Assembly (NCBI GenBank): GCA_964468345.1
Contig: CAYXVZ010000015.1
Location: 32,942-96,941 of the forward strand
Direction: 5' to 3'
DNA length: 64,000 nucleotides
Origin: DALYLB01 sp964468345
GTDB taxonomy: Bacteria; Acidobacteriota; Blastocatellia; RBC074
The number at the start of each line of letters is the position of its first letter. Within the stretch, counting starts at the first letter, position 1. The notes beneath the pieces were generated by a model, which did no database searches, had not been told where the DNA came from, and saw only the letters and a list, made by a program, of their open reading frames with translations. Of the stretch, positions 32,301-42,627 are shown in pieces. The position numbers and the translations under genes are program-made.

Positions 32301-33759
32301 CCGAGGCGACGGATTCAGAGGCCTTCTCGGACTGCGCCGTCTGGCAGGCTTCGAGAAAGACGAGCGGGATGCGGTGATCGCGCAGCAGCGGCCCGAGTTC
32401 ATTGGTGAAGACGGTCTTGTGCCCGCGCTCCTCCAGTTTGCCGATGTCTTCGGCCTCTTCGAAACACAGCCCGCCGAGGCCCACGGTGCGGTCATAAACG
32501 CCGTGGCCGTCGAAATGGACGACGTGATAAGGCTGTTTTGCATCGCGGGCGCGTTCGAGTTCCTCGCCCAGGGCCCGTAGCGTGGGCGGACTGAGAACGT
32601 GGAGCTTGACCAGGCCGGGCAGCGATTCCATCGCCTCGACCAGCGGCAGCGCGCTGGCGCGATGATCGATGTAGCCGCACGAATCATCCTCGGGCCGCGC
32701 CGTGACGAGCAGGATGCGGATGGGCGTGGCGACGACCGGGACGTCGAGTACCTTTGTGTTTGGCAGGCGACGGCGAACACGGGTGGGCTTCGCGCCCTGG
32801 AAGAGAAAGGCCTCGCCATCGTGCAGCAATTCCCACGGGGCTTTGAGCAATTCCGTGGCGGCTTCTTTTGCGGCTGTCGCCTCGGCTTCGGGCGCGCCGG
32901 CTTCGGGCGTAGTGTCTACGTGGACAGAAAAGCGCCGGCCGGCGTGACCGTCAATCTTTGCCCAGGCCTGCATCACGTTTGCTGTGTGAGCAACCGGCAT
33001 CGCGGCATCGTGCAGTTCGCGTCCCCACTTCACGAGGTTCTCTTCGACCTTGCGCGCGCGGTTCTGAATGACGGGAATTCCGCTCGGCCAGATGGCGTAT
33101 TGCTCCAGATACCAGCTCAGTTCGCCTGTTTCGATTGGGCCTTGGGGAGCGATGAGACGCCAGCTTTGCATGCTGGCGACTTCGCGCTGGCCCGGCGTCG
33201 CGGGTTCATAAACCAGCCGGGCGCGCGCCGAGGCGCGGCGGATGCCGTCCTGTTCGTGGAATTTCAGATCGCTGAGTTCGAGGACGAGTTCTTCCAGCGG
33301 CTGGGACGGAGGCTGCGGCGTGGGCGGCACATCGGCGGGATCGCGTTTGCGCATCGCTACGAGGATCGCATTCATCGCCGCCTCGACGCCGCCCGCCTTG
33401 CTGCTGACGGGGATGTAAATCGGTTCCTCGCCGAAGAATTGCTCCAATACGCCGAGTTTGGTTTCGTCGAGCGAGAGCGGGATGACCGGGAATTTCTCCT
33501 TGCCGCGCTGCTTCTGTACTGCCAGGGCGTGGGTCAATTCCATGCCGACCCATTTGGACTGCAGGGCATTCGGGCTGACCACGACGGCGTAGGCCGTTGC
33601 CTCATTGATTGCCTTCTGAATTTCCGTCCAGAGCGGATCGCCGCCGCGCAGTTCGCGCGAATCGATCCAGCCCGGTTGGTCGTGGTCGGCGAGGGCCGCG
33701 CGAAGATCGCGCACAAATGCGTCGTCCTGTGAACTGTGCGAGATAAAAAGCTTGCTCAT
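29386..33759 (-). CDS. TIR-CHAT-NB-ARC-TPR protein (STAND-type, candidate anti-phage)
   Basis: 1457 residues. The TIR domain spans about 1-135 with FISHSSQD at 5-12 and the likely catalytic Glu at E74 (SKWVGMEL). A linker follows, then a CHAT caspase-like domain (about 340-560) with His419 (FDGHG) and Cys472 (EACQTA). FIGR at 602-605 begins an NB-ARC ATPase: Walker A GQGGEGKTA with K632, Walker B VVDN with D708, and TSRE near 754-757. About 1040-1400 are TPRs, probably the sensor. STAND proteins oligomerise on ligand binding and switch on their effector. Here two effectors, a possible NADase and a protease, sit in one chain. It has no obvious partner gene. Domain calls are firm; the defence role is inference. 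Confidence 0.88.
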   Translation of the reverse strand: MSKLFISHSSQDDAFVRDLRAALADHDQPGWIDSRELRGGDPLWTEIQKAINEATAYAVVVSPNALQSKWVGMELTHALAVQKQRGKEKFPVIPLSLDETKLGVLEQFFGEEPIYIPVSSKAGGVEAAMNAILVAMRKRDPADVPPTPQPPSQPLEELVLELSDLKFHEQDGIRRASARARLVYEPATPGQREVASMQSWRLIAPQGPIETGELSWYLEQYAIWPSGIPVIQNRARKVEENLVKWGRELHDAAMPVAHTANVMQAWAKIDGHAGRRFSVHVDTTPEAGAPEAEATAAKEAATELLKAPWELLHDGEAFLFQGAKPTRVRRRLPNTKVLDVPVVATPIRILLVTARPEDDSCGYIDHRASALPLVEAMESLPGLVKLHVLSPPTLRALGEELERARDAKQPYHVVHFDGHGVYDRTVGLGGLCFEEAEDIGKLEERGHKTVFTNELGPLLRDHRIPLVFLEACQTAQSEKASESVASELLKVGVASVVAMSHSVLVETARRFVEAFYQALAEGKRVGDAMLAGQRRLKDDTFRGRIFGAGALRLEDWFVPVLFQEKDDPRLFQSAPSRQTVEDFQTRLATRLGELPPAPPTGFIGRSKELLWLERLLKVERYAVVRGQGGEGKTALAAEFARWMVRSQQVHRAAFVSVETHSHAAAVLDALGRQLVGEEYSVAAFDEMEKAILPVERALREQASLLVVDNMESILLPPYIDSPEALTEDAGRELTAILALCERLQKVGDTRLVFTSREALPAPFDAQRNRRELHQLDREDAVKLVERALNADDGAGATLDAAREAIEALVDAVHGHARTIALLAPELRSLGVEATRIALVELMAAMERRFPGSREQSLFASVELSLRRLSPANRDRALVLGVFHGGFNLIALQVMMEWEAADVGALAGELIATGLATPNRYNHLTLNPALCPYLSAAMDAAEREALTARWIEAMRGYAEFLYQPSNQNAELAATLTVLELPNLFALLDLVQRAGDAEATIGLATSLYSLLQNAGKPRLLERVGQVRDAAAAALGDAWNHARFSAARTRIEQQLAGGRLPEAFEGAEALLQNARAAGEQAYPNADYDLAMAYWLLARVLKTAGGSEQALPLLDEARGRFEAVAKEHPGKGAERMASVCVTEQGECLLYLGRLDEAAAAYEEGIRSGEQLGDDRGVAVGKGQLGTVRMQQRDYPKALKAYEEARERFTALDEPGSVAVIWHQTGMVYQKAGQPDAAEDAYRKSLAISVRLGDVAGQARTLLQLGNLYDALGRPEEAAAFYRQAADKYVEIRDAANEGRARNNLAGTLRRLHRLDEARQEIRRAIEGGAQFGHASSPWASWSILANIETDAGNTAAAAEAKRKAIACYLAYRRDGGENHDGPGRICFAVTQSLLAGDPAAAASLLQELAADPNAARFLPFIQALQAIVAGSRDRSLADDPELHPTMAAEILFLIETLETRR

Positions 33760-33970
33760 ATCGGCTGCGGTCGTAGCTGGTTGCGCACAAGCCGGGCGAT
33801 GGCTCGCCGGGCCTGAGTGAAATAAATGATTCTTGCGTGATGCCGAGTCTTTGCTGAAGGTTCGAAGCCATCACGCCGTTGTCTTCGAGGTTGTATTTAA
33901 AATGCTTTTTCAAGCCCGCGAAGCGGGTCCTGAGTTTCGACATTTCCTCAATGCTATAGCCAAATTTTGG

Positions 33971-34048
33971 GTGGAACGGGTTAATAACCCGTTCCACAAC
34001 CCAGAATGTCAAAACTTCAGGGTGGAACGGGTTAATAACCCTTTCCAC
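33971..34048. repeat. Two tandem 27-bp palindromes (GTGGAACGGGTTA type)
   Basis: GTGGAACGGGTTA-A-TAACCCGTTCCAC occupies 33971-33997 and is perfect. A second copy at 34022-34048 has a single mismatch. Both are preceded by GGG-type flanks (TTTTGGG and TTCAGG). The outer arms at 7915-7947 and 8114-8146 are related. The pair lies between the divergent TIR-CHAT and alaS genes, where it could influence either promoter; palindromes of this size could also be operators. Confidence 0.93.
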
Positions 34049-34152
34049 AGGATCGAAAACAAACGGAGTATACGGCCCCCGCACATTTCGGGGCAACGAA
34101 TCAATTTTCGGGCCGCATTGCTTCATCCGATCGATCGAACAAGACCTAAAGT

Positions 34153-34181
34153 TTGACAAAGAGCCCTGCGGGCCGTTAAAT
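34153..34181 (+). promoter_or_regulatory. Likely sigma70-type promoter of alaS
   Basis: TTGACA at 34153-34158 is a perfect -35 box. TTAAAT at 34176-34181 follows at 17-nt spacing. The start of transcription would be near 34188, leaving a leader of about 45 nt before the alaS ATG. Confidence 0.55.
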
Positions 34182-34233
34182 TCAATACTTTCGCGATCCT
34201 CGACACTTTTCAAGCTGTGAGTACCTTACGTTT

Positions 34234-36903
<2,670 letters not shown>

Positions 36904-36915
36904 GAAAGAATATAT

Positions 36916-36953
36916 GGCATATGTCATATGAAATATTTCATATGACATATGCC
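36916..36953. repeat. Perfect 38-bp CATATG-type palindrome, first of a twin pair
   Basis: The 38 bases are fully self-complementary. It starts 13 bp after the alaS stop. The flanks (GAATATAT before, CTCTCCCCGTGTCAC after) are repeated around the palindrome at 37021, so the whole unit of about 60 bp is duplicated. Confidence 0.97.
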
Positions 36954-37020
36954 TCTCCCCGTGTCACAAATCTCCTCTGTAAATTGTGAGAAGCTGATTT
37001 CGGGATCGGAATGAATATAT

Positions 37021-37079
37021 GGCATATTTCATATGTCATATTTCATATGTCATATGAAATATGACATATGAAATATGCC
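37021..37079. repeat. Perfect 29-bp-arm CATATG-type palindrome, second of the pair
   Basis: Arms 37021-37049 and 37051-37079 surround one central base. Flanks match the preceding unit with one change (CTCTCCCTGTGTCAC), but the arms are longer and differ internally, while each copy remains perfectly symmetric. It ends 33 bp before the permease start. Confidence 0.97.
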
Positions 37080-37111
37080 TCTCCCTGTGTCACGATCCTC
37101 ATCTTTACTTT

Positions 37112-38215
37112 ATGGACAACCTGGTAGCATCGAACCTCACACACCACCCCGGTCGGACCCTGGCAAGCGTTGCCGGCGTTGCGGTGGGCGTGATTCTCGT
37201 CGTACTCACGGTCGGCCTCGTGCGCGGAAATCTGCGGGAGCGCGGCACGCGCGATGCGAATATCGGCATCGAGATCATGCTGCGGCAGGGCGGGCAGGGA
37301 TTGTCGATGACGGCGGCGGACCTGACGATTCCGATCAGCGATGTAGAGGCGATTCGCCAGATTCCCGGCGTCGCGATTGCGTCGGCCGTGGGCCAGAATC
37401 TGGAAATGGGCGGCGGCAGCGGCCTCGGCATTCGCCAGATCGACGGCATCGTGTATGACGAGTATGTCGCGGCCAGCAAGCTGCGCATCGTGCAGGGACA
37501 GCCGCTGCCAGCTTCCGGCGACGTGGCCATCATCGACATCAAGGAAGCGACCAGCAAAAAACTCAAGCCGGGCGACAAGTTCAAATGGCAGGGCCGCGAT
37601 ATTACGGTGGTGGGCATTTATGAGCCCGAAGTCGGCCCGCGCATCAAGATTCCGCTCACGACGATGCAGGAGGCGCTCGGCGCGCCCGATCGCTGCTCGA
37701 TGATTTTCGTCAAGTGCCAGAATCCGGACGAGCAGGCCGAGGTCGCGCGCCGAATTCTCGAAAAAGCCCCGGATTATTCCATTCTCTTCACACGCGATCT
37801 GCCGAATCTTTTCGCCCAGGGCTTTTCGGGCTTCAATACGTTTCTGAACGTCGTCAAAGGCCTCGCGATGGTCATCAGCCTGCTCGTGATTCTGTTGACG
37901 ATGTATACGACGGTCGCCGAGCGCACGCGCCAGATCGGCATCCTGAAATCGCTCGGCGCGTCGAAGCTCTGGATCGCCGGCGTTTTCGAACGCGAAGCCC
38001 TCTTGATCAGCCTGCTCGGCGTGGGCAGCGGCCTCGCGATTGCGGTCATTGCCCGCTACATTCTGGTCAACGCCATGGGCTGGAAGATCGAACTCGAGAT
38101 GGAATCGATTCTGCAATCCTCTATCGCCGGGTTGGTGAGCGGCCTGCTCGGCGCGTTGTATCCCGCCTTGCGCGCGGCCAGTCAGGACCCGGTCGATGCA
38201 TTGAGCTACGAATGA
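37112..38215 (+). CDS. FtsX/MacB-type ABC transporter permease
   Basis: 367 residues from the ATG at 37112; an in-frame start at 37061 lies inside the palindrome. An N-terminal membrane helix (about 17-38) is followed by a periplasmic core (about 40-230). Three C-terminal helices (about 250-360) form the FtsX domain. This is the topology of MacB/LolC permeases, which do mechanical work on lipoproteins or export substrates rather than forming a channel. No ATPase gene is adjacent, so the partner must be elsewhere. Its stop overlaps the next start as ATGA, coupling it to the flippase-like protein. Confidence 0.87.
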   Translation: MDNLVASNLTHHPGRTLASVAGVAVGVILVVLTVGLVRGNLRERGTRDANIGIEIMLRQGGQGLSMTAADLTIPISDVEAIRQIPGVAIASAVGQNLEMGGGSGLGIRQIDGIVYDEYVAASKLRIVQGQPLPASGDVAIIDIKEATSKKLKPGDKFKWQGRDITVVGIYEPEVGPRIKIPLTTMQEALGAPDRCSMIFVKCQNPDEQAEVARRILEKAPDYSILFTRDLPNLFAQGFSGFNTFLNVVKGLAMVISLLVILLTMYTTVAERTRQIGILKSLGASKLWIAGVFEREALLISLLGVGSGLAIAVIARYILVNAMGWKIELEMESILQSSIAGLVSGLLGALYPALRAASQDPVDALSYE

Positions 38216-39225
38216 AATCGCGCCTGCTGCCCCTCATCTCCGCGCTTCTCGGGATCGCTTTATTCATTTATGTCCTTCGGCAAACCGGCGTCGGCGAGAT
38301 CTGGGCGAATGTCCAGAAACTCGGCGCCGGTTTTCTTTTGATCCTGGCCATCTCGTCGCTTCGTTATATGTCGCGCACCGCGGCGTGGATGCGCTGCGTC
38401 CAGCCGGAAGAGCGCAGTCTCGGCTTCTGGACCTTCTTTCGCGCGCGCGTCGCGGGCGAGGCCATCGGCGATCTGACCTTCGGCCCGGTGCTGGCCGATC
38501 CGATGCGCATGCTGGTGCTCGGCAATCGCATGTCGCTTTCCTCGTCGGTGTCTTCGCTGATGATCGAGAACATCGCGTATACGAATGCCAGTTTCTTTTT
38601 GATCATCACGGGCGTCGCGGCGCTGATGGCAAATTTTGCAATGGACGGAACGGTGCGCTTCGCGCTGATGGCGACGATCGGCCTGGCCTTTATGCTCAGC
38701 GCCATCGGCATCGTCTCGATCGCGAAGCGATGGAAAGTGAGTTCCGGCACGGCCGCCTGGCTGGTTCGTCTGGCCGTGCGCGATGAAGCAAAGCGCGCGA
38801 AGCTCGACGGCCACATCGATCCCCTGCGCAAGGTCGAAGACAATGTTTTCGATTTTTATTCCCAGCGGCCCGGCGATTTTCTGCTGGTGGGATTGTGCGA
38901 ACTGGCGTTTCACTGCGGCGGGATTCTGGAGATCTTCACGACGCTGCGATTGCTCGGGCTCGAGATCGGCATCGTCACGGCCTTTATGCTCGAAGCGGTC
39001 AATCGCGCCGTCAATATTGCCTTTCTCTTTGTCCCGGGCCTCGTCGGCGTCGATGAAATGCTGACCAAGCTGATGACGGAGACGCTGCAACTCGGCGGCC
39101 TGACCGGCGTCACGCTGGCCATCGTTCGCAAGATTCGCATGTTTGTCTGGATCGCCATCGGCCTCGTGTTTCTCGCGCTGGTCCAACGGCCAACTGCTGA
39201 AGCATCGGAGAAAGAGCTTTCCTAA
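38212..39225 (+). CDS. Lysylphosphatidylglycerol-synthase-type membrane (flippase-like) protein
   Basis: 337 residues with about eight hydrophobic segments. The pattern (RQTGVGEIWANVQKLG after helix 1, SLRYMSRTAAWMRC in the first loops, EAVNRAVNIAFLFVPGLVGVDE near the C-terminus) fits the UPF0104/LPG-synthase transmembrane family, which includes HpnL of hopanoid clusters and glycolipid flippase-like proteins. It lacks a C-terminal lysyl-transfer domain. It overlaps the permease gene by four bases and is followed by a ChbG/HpnK-type gene. The substrate is probably a lipid-linked molecule, by family only. Confidence 0.8.
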   Translation: MKSRLLPLISALLGIALFIYVLRQTGVGEIWANVQKLGAGFLLILAISSLRYMSRTAAWMRCVQPEERSLGFWTFFRARVAGEAIGDLTFGPVLADPMRMLVLGNRMSLSSSVSSLMIENIAYTNASFFLIITGVAALMANFAMDGTVRFALMATIGLAFMLSAIGIVSIAKRWKVSSGTAAWLVRLAVRDEAKRAKLDGHIDPLRKVEDNVFDFYSQRPGDFLLVGLCELAFHCGGILEIFTTLRLLGLEIGIVTAFMLEAVNRAVNIAFLFVPGLVGVDEMLTKLMTETLQLGGLTGVTLAIVRKIRMFVWIAIGLVFLALVQRPTAEASEKELS

Positions 39226-39258
39226 ATCAGAACAAGTAAAAATGGCACAGAAGGATTT

Positions 39259-39329
39259 ACCACGGGGAGCCCGGGGAGCACGGGGATTAGAGACTGTTTT
39301 GTCCCCGTGTTCCCCGTGCTCCCCGTGGT
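39259..39329. repeat. Inverted repeat of the CACGGGGAG type next to a start codon
   Basis: Arms 39259-39286 and 39302-39329 pair with two mismatches and contain CACGGGGAG words. The 16 nt before it (39244-39259) are the reverse complement of those following the 3532 repeat. The right arm ends 10 bp before the next ATG, so it could mask the ribosome-binding site. Confidence 0.88.
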
Positions 39330-39339
39330 ATAACGCAGG

Positions 39340-40194
39340 ATGAAACGACTCATCGTCAATGCGGATGATTTCGGGCTGACCGAGGGCGTCAATCGCGCGA
39401 TCATCGAATGCCATACGCGGGGCATCGTCAGCAGCACGACGCTGATGGCGAATATGCCTGCGTTCGCGGATGCCGTGCGTCTTGCGAAGACCCATCCATC
39501 GCTCGGCGTCGGGCTGCATTTCAATATCACGCAAGGGCCGCCCGTGGCCGATCCGGCGCGCATTCCCAGCCTGCTCGATGCGGAGGGCAACTTCCCCGGC
39601 ACCAGCACGGAACTCGCCATCCGCCTGTTGACGGGCCGATTTCGCGAAGAGGAAGTCATTCTCGAACTCCGCGCGCAGATCGAACGCGCGCTCGATGCGG
39701 GGCTGCGGTTGACGCACGTCGATACGCACAAACACGCGCACGCGCTGCCCTCGATCTGCCGCGCAATCGCGCGAACGATCGGTGAATACGGCATTCAGGC
39801 GATGCGATTGCCGCGCGAACGCGACAGGTTTGGTTGGATAGGGCATTCCGGAAAAGCCCGCAAACAGGCGCTCGCCGCAAAGGCTCTGTCCTATCTATGC
39901 ATCCCCGGCGCGCGCGCCTTGCGCGAATCGGGCATTCGAACGACGGAGCATTTTTTCGGCATTACCCAAACCGGGTTCTGGACGCGAGACTGGCTGCTGG
40001 CGCTGCCCGATCATCTGCCCGAGGGCGCGAGCGAACTGATGTGCCATCCCGGCTATGACGACGCGGCCCTCGGCGCGATCGGAACCCGGTTGCGGACTTC
40101 GCGGGTGGATGAAATGAACCTGCTCACCGATCCCGCCATCGGCGATCGTCTGACGGCGCGACATGTACGCCTCATTACCTATGCTCAGCTTTAA
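39340..40194 (+). CDS. ChbG/HpnK-family deacetylase
   Basis: 284 residues. NADDFGLTEGVNRAI at residues 6-20 contains the DD metal site; GLHFNIT and HVDTHKHAHALP supply His ligands of the YdjC/ChbG fold. No signal peptide, so cytoplasmic. Members remove an N-acetyl group from sugars; HpnK-type members occur in hopanoid gene clusters, often with an HpnL-like membrane protein, as encoded upstream here. No squalene-hopene cyclase gene is in view, so a hopanoid link is speculative. The ribosome-binding site is poor and a palindrome arm is adjacent. Confidence 0.85.
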   Translation: MKRLIVNADDFGLTEGVNRAIIECHTRGIVSSTTLMANMPAFADAVRLAKTHPSLGVGLHFNITQGPPVADPARIPSLLDAEGNFPGTSTELAIRLLTGRFREEEVILELRAQIERALDAGLRLTHVDTHKHAHALPSICRAIARTIGEYGIQAMRLPRERDRFGWIGHSGKARKQALAAKALSYLCIPGARALRESGIRTTEHFFGITQTGFWTRDWLLALPDHLPEGASELMCHPGYDDAALGAIGTRLRTSRVDEMNLLTDPAIGDRLTARHVRLITYAQL

Positions 40195-40244
40195 AGCGTG
40201 CTCTGCGTCCGTTTCAGTTACATTTATAGTTCGTCAGGATTACG

Positions 40245-40316
40245 GACAGGAAAATAAACGACAAGAAAATGTCTTAAACGAGTTGATTCTATTTTCTTGT
40301 CGTCTATTTTCCTGTC
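40245..40316. repeat. 26-bp inverted repeat, one mismatch (GACAGGAAAATA type)
   Basis: Arms 40245-40270 and 40291-40316 pair with one mismatch (AAATAAACG against AAATAGACG). The arm consists of GACAGGAAAATA and GACAAGAAAAT, a two-fold iteration of one word. It follows the deacetylase gene and precedes a promoter. Confidence 0.92.
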
Positions 40317-40367
40317 AGCCTCTGAAAATTCCCTAAACGCATCTGAAAACCGATCGAGAACCACTTT

Positions 40368-40397
40368 TTGACAAGCCAGAACCCCACCGCGTACACT
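40368..40397 (+). promoter_or_regulatory. Likely sigma70-type promoter
   Basis: TTGACA at 40368-40373 is a perfect -35 box; TACACT at 40392-40397 follows at 18-nt spacing. It fits the amidotransferase gene starting near 40443, giving a leader of about 40 nt. Confidence 0.6.
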
Positions 40398-40442
40398 TTG
40401 CGATTCATTGGCTGAACCTTTTATTTACTGGAGTATTTGCAA

Positions 40443-41198
40443 TTGCCTCGGTCAGAATCATCCGCGACTCGATTCGCTCGTCCCTTGATCGGCGTTACGA
40501 CCCGATTGGATGAGCAGAACTCTTTTTATCTGCGGCGGTTTTACGGCGAGGCCGTGGAAGCGGCCGGCGCGACGCCCGTTTACATTCCCCTGATTCCGAA
40601 TCGGGAATACCTCTCGTCCGTGATGGAGCGCCTGGATGGCCTGATGCTTTCGGGCAGCAACAGCGATCTCGATCCCTCCTATTTTGGCGAAGAGCCGCAT
40701 CCCAGGCTCGGATCCGTGATTCCCGAGCGCGATCAGACCGATCTGCTGTTGCTCGAACTCGCCGAAGATCCGGGGATGCCGATCCTTGCGATCTGTTACG
40801 GCATGCAGTCGCTCAATGTCGCTCGCGGCGGTTCGCTTTATCAGGACCTGGATTCCCAGATTGAAAACCCGATCAAGCACGAGCAGGGAAGGCCGGTGGA
40901 TCGGCCTTCGCACAATATCGAGATCGATCCCGATTCGTGTCTTGCCCCGCTGGCCGGCGGGATGCGCGCCCGCGTCAACAGCAGTCACCATCAGGCCGTG
41001 CGGCGGCTGGGACGCAATCTCAAGGTCGTCGCGCGCGCGGCCGACGGCGTGATCGAGGCGATTGCGGACACGCGGCCCGAGCGATTCGTGCTCGGCGTGC
41101 AATGGCATCCGGAACTCGGATGGGAGAAAGATAAATTTTCGCAGGCAATCTTCGCCCGCTTCGTCGAAGCGGCGCGCAGAGATTGGAGAAAGGCATAA
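40443..41198 (+). CDS. Class I glutamine amidotransferase-like hydrolase (PuuD type)
   Basis: About 251 residues. There is no ATG near the front; TTG at 40443 has GGAG nine nt upstream and is preferred, with TTG at 40437 possible. C118 in ICYGMQS is the nucleophile and WHPE near residue 222 gives the His-Glu pair, the full class I triad. The LMLSGSNSDLDPSYFGE block is typical of gamma-glutamyl-gamma-aminobutyrate hydrolase, which releases GABA in putrescine breakdown. No other puu gene is nearby, so the true substrate may differ. Its promoter is at 40368-40397. Confidence 0.85.
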   Translation: MPRSESSATRFARPLIGVTTRLDEQNSFYLRRFYGEAVEAAGATPVYIPLIPNREYLSSVMERLDGLMLSGSNSDLDPSYFGEEPHPRLGSVIPERDQTDLLLLELAEDPGMPILAICYGMQSLNVARGGSLYQDLDSQIENPIKHEQGRPVDRPSHNIEIDPDSCLAPLAGGMRARVNSSHHQAVRRLGRNLKVVARAADGVIEAIADTRPERFVLGVQWHPELGWEKDKFSQAIFARFVEAARRDWRKA

Positions 41199-41212
41199 TT
41201 GTTTGGAGGTTC

Positions 41213-41339
41213 TGCCACAGAGGCACAGAGCAATCATTTTCCATTTGTCATTTGTCATTTGTCATTTGTCATTGCCCGATCAAATTTCATGGTAGTGACA
41301 AATAACAAATGGAAAATGACAAATGACTGCTCTGTGGCA
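41213..41339. repeat. Imperfect inverted repeat (TGCCACAGAG ends, GTCATTT words)
   Basis: Arms at about 41213-41255 and 41297-41339 pair with small gaps. Outer ends are TGCCACAGAG / CTCTGTGGCA; the inner part is an iteration of GTCATTT. The outer words recur around the GxxExxY gene at 63405 and 63925. It lies between the amidotransferase and MFS genes. Confidence 0.85.
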
Positions 41340-41379
41340 AAACGTTCCGTTCTTTTGATACCGATTCGGAAAATCGAGA

Positions 41380-42579
41380 ATGCACCCGAAAAATAGATTC
41401 ACCATCGTGCTCCTTTCCGTCGCGCATTTTGTGATGGATTCCTATTCCAGTTTTTTGTTTCAGCTCCTGCCGCTTCTCGCGTTGAAACTGCATCTGACGC
41501 CGGCGCAGGCGGGATTGCTGCCGCCGACGCTGACGATCACTTCGTCGCTGATGCAGCCGCTGTATGGCATTCTGTCGGACCGGTATTTGAAACGCGGAAT
41601 GGTCGTGATGGGGCCGCTGATTGCCGCTGTGTTCCTTTCCTGCATGGGATTGGCCGGGAGCATGCCGGCGTTGATGGCGCTGGTGATTTTGGGCGGAATC
41701 GGCGTCGGGATCTTTCACCCGCAGGGCGCCGCGATGGTGTCGCACGCCGCGGCCGCCGATGGCGGAAAGCGGCAGGGCATGGTCATGTCGATCTTTTCAT
41801 CGACGGGGACCGTGGGCTACGCGCTGGGGCCGGTGCTGGTCGGCGCGGTCGTCGCGACCTTCGGCCTGGAGCGAAGCTGGTATACCGCGATCTGGGGCAT
41901 CGCCTTCTGGATCGTGCTGGCGATGTATTGTCCCTCGCTCGAACGCAAGCCGCGCGCGGAAGGCGCGCCTTCCTTGACGGATGCGCTTCGCGCGGTGTGG
42001 GGACCGTTGACGCTGCTTTATTTCGCCGTCGTTTTGCGATCGGCCGTATCGGTCAGCGTGCAGACCTATCTTCCGTTCTCGCTGCAGAACACGGGCATCT
42101 CGCCGACGACGATGAGCTGGGTGCTGGCGGGCTTTCTCTTTTTCGGCGGCCTGGGCGGATTTTTCGGCGGCGCGCTGGCGGACAAGCTCGGCGCGCGGCG
42201 CGTGACGCTGGTGGCGATGCTGCTGGCAACGCCGTTGCTGATCGCATCGTTTTCAACGCACGGGCCGTTGAGCTACGCTTTGTTGATGGCGGGCGGGACG
42301 GTGCTCAATCTGCCGATTCCGATCAGCGTCGTGATGGCGCAGCGGCTGGTGCCGGCCGGCGCAAGCACCGTATCGGCCCTGATGATGGGATTTGCCTGGG
42401 GCGCGGGCGCCCTGCTGACGCCGGTGACGGGCGTTCTGAGCGAACACTTCGGTTTCACGCGGGCTTTGTTGACGCTGGCGATTCTGCCGCTCGGCTCCGC
42501 CCTGCTATTATGGTTTTATCCGAAAGATGAACTCTCCTCGCGGCTTCATACGAGAGAAGCGATGGCGATGGGAGACTGA
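41380..42579 (+). CDS. MFS transporter of the fosmidomycin-resistance (Fsr) type
   Basis: 399 residues with about twelve hydrophobic segments in two halves. The start (VLLSVAHFVMDSYSSFLFQLLPLL) and GILSDR, GVGIFHPQGAAMVSHAA are characteristic of Fsr-like exporters; the HPQG motif is diagnostic. It should sit in the inner membrane and export a small, possibly phosphonate-like compound by proton antiport. The substrate is not shown. It stands before ftsY with a small inverted repeat between. Confidence 0.83.
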   Translation: MHPKNRFTIVLLSVAHFVMDSYSSFLFQLLPLLALKLHLTPAQAGLLPPTLTITSSLMQPLYGILSDRYLKRGMVVMGPLIAAVFLSCMGLAGSMPALMALVILGGIGVGIFHPQGAAMVSHAAAADGGKRQGMVMSIFSSTGTVGYALGPVLVGAVVATFGLERSWYTAIWGIAFWIVLAMYCPSLERKPRAEGAPSLTDALRAVWGPLTLLYFAVVLRSAVSVSVQTYLPFSLQNTGISPTTMSWVLAGFLFFGGLGGFFGGALADKLGARRVTLVAMLLATPLLIASFSTHGPLSYALLMAGGTVLNLPIPISVVMAQRLVPAGASTVSALMMGFAWGAGALLTPVTGVLSEHFGFTRALLTLAILPLGSALLLWFYPKDELSSRLHTREAMAMGD

Positions 42580-42585
42580 ACAAGG

Positions 42586-42610
42586 AATCTCAAATTTCGA
42601 ATTTGAGATT
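42586..42610. repeat. Short inverted repeat before ftsY
   Basis: AATCTCAAAT (42586-42595) and ATTTGAGATT (42601-42610) pair with a 5-nt loop. A further TTGAGAT copy follows, so the word is iterated as in the larger elements. It lies just upstream of the ftsY ribosome-binding region. Confidence 0.7.
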
Positions 42611-42627
42611 TGAGATAAGAGCAAGTT

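Noticed and set aside
36908..37095. CRISPR-like array from repeated CATATG units
   Set aside because: There are only two units, they are palindromic over their whole length, lack unique spacers, and no cas gene is present.
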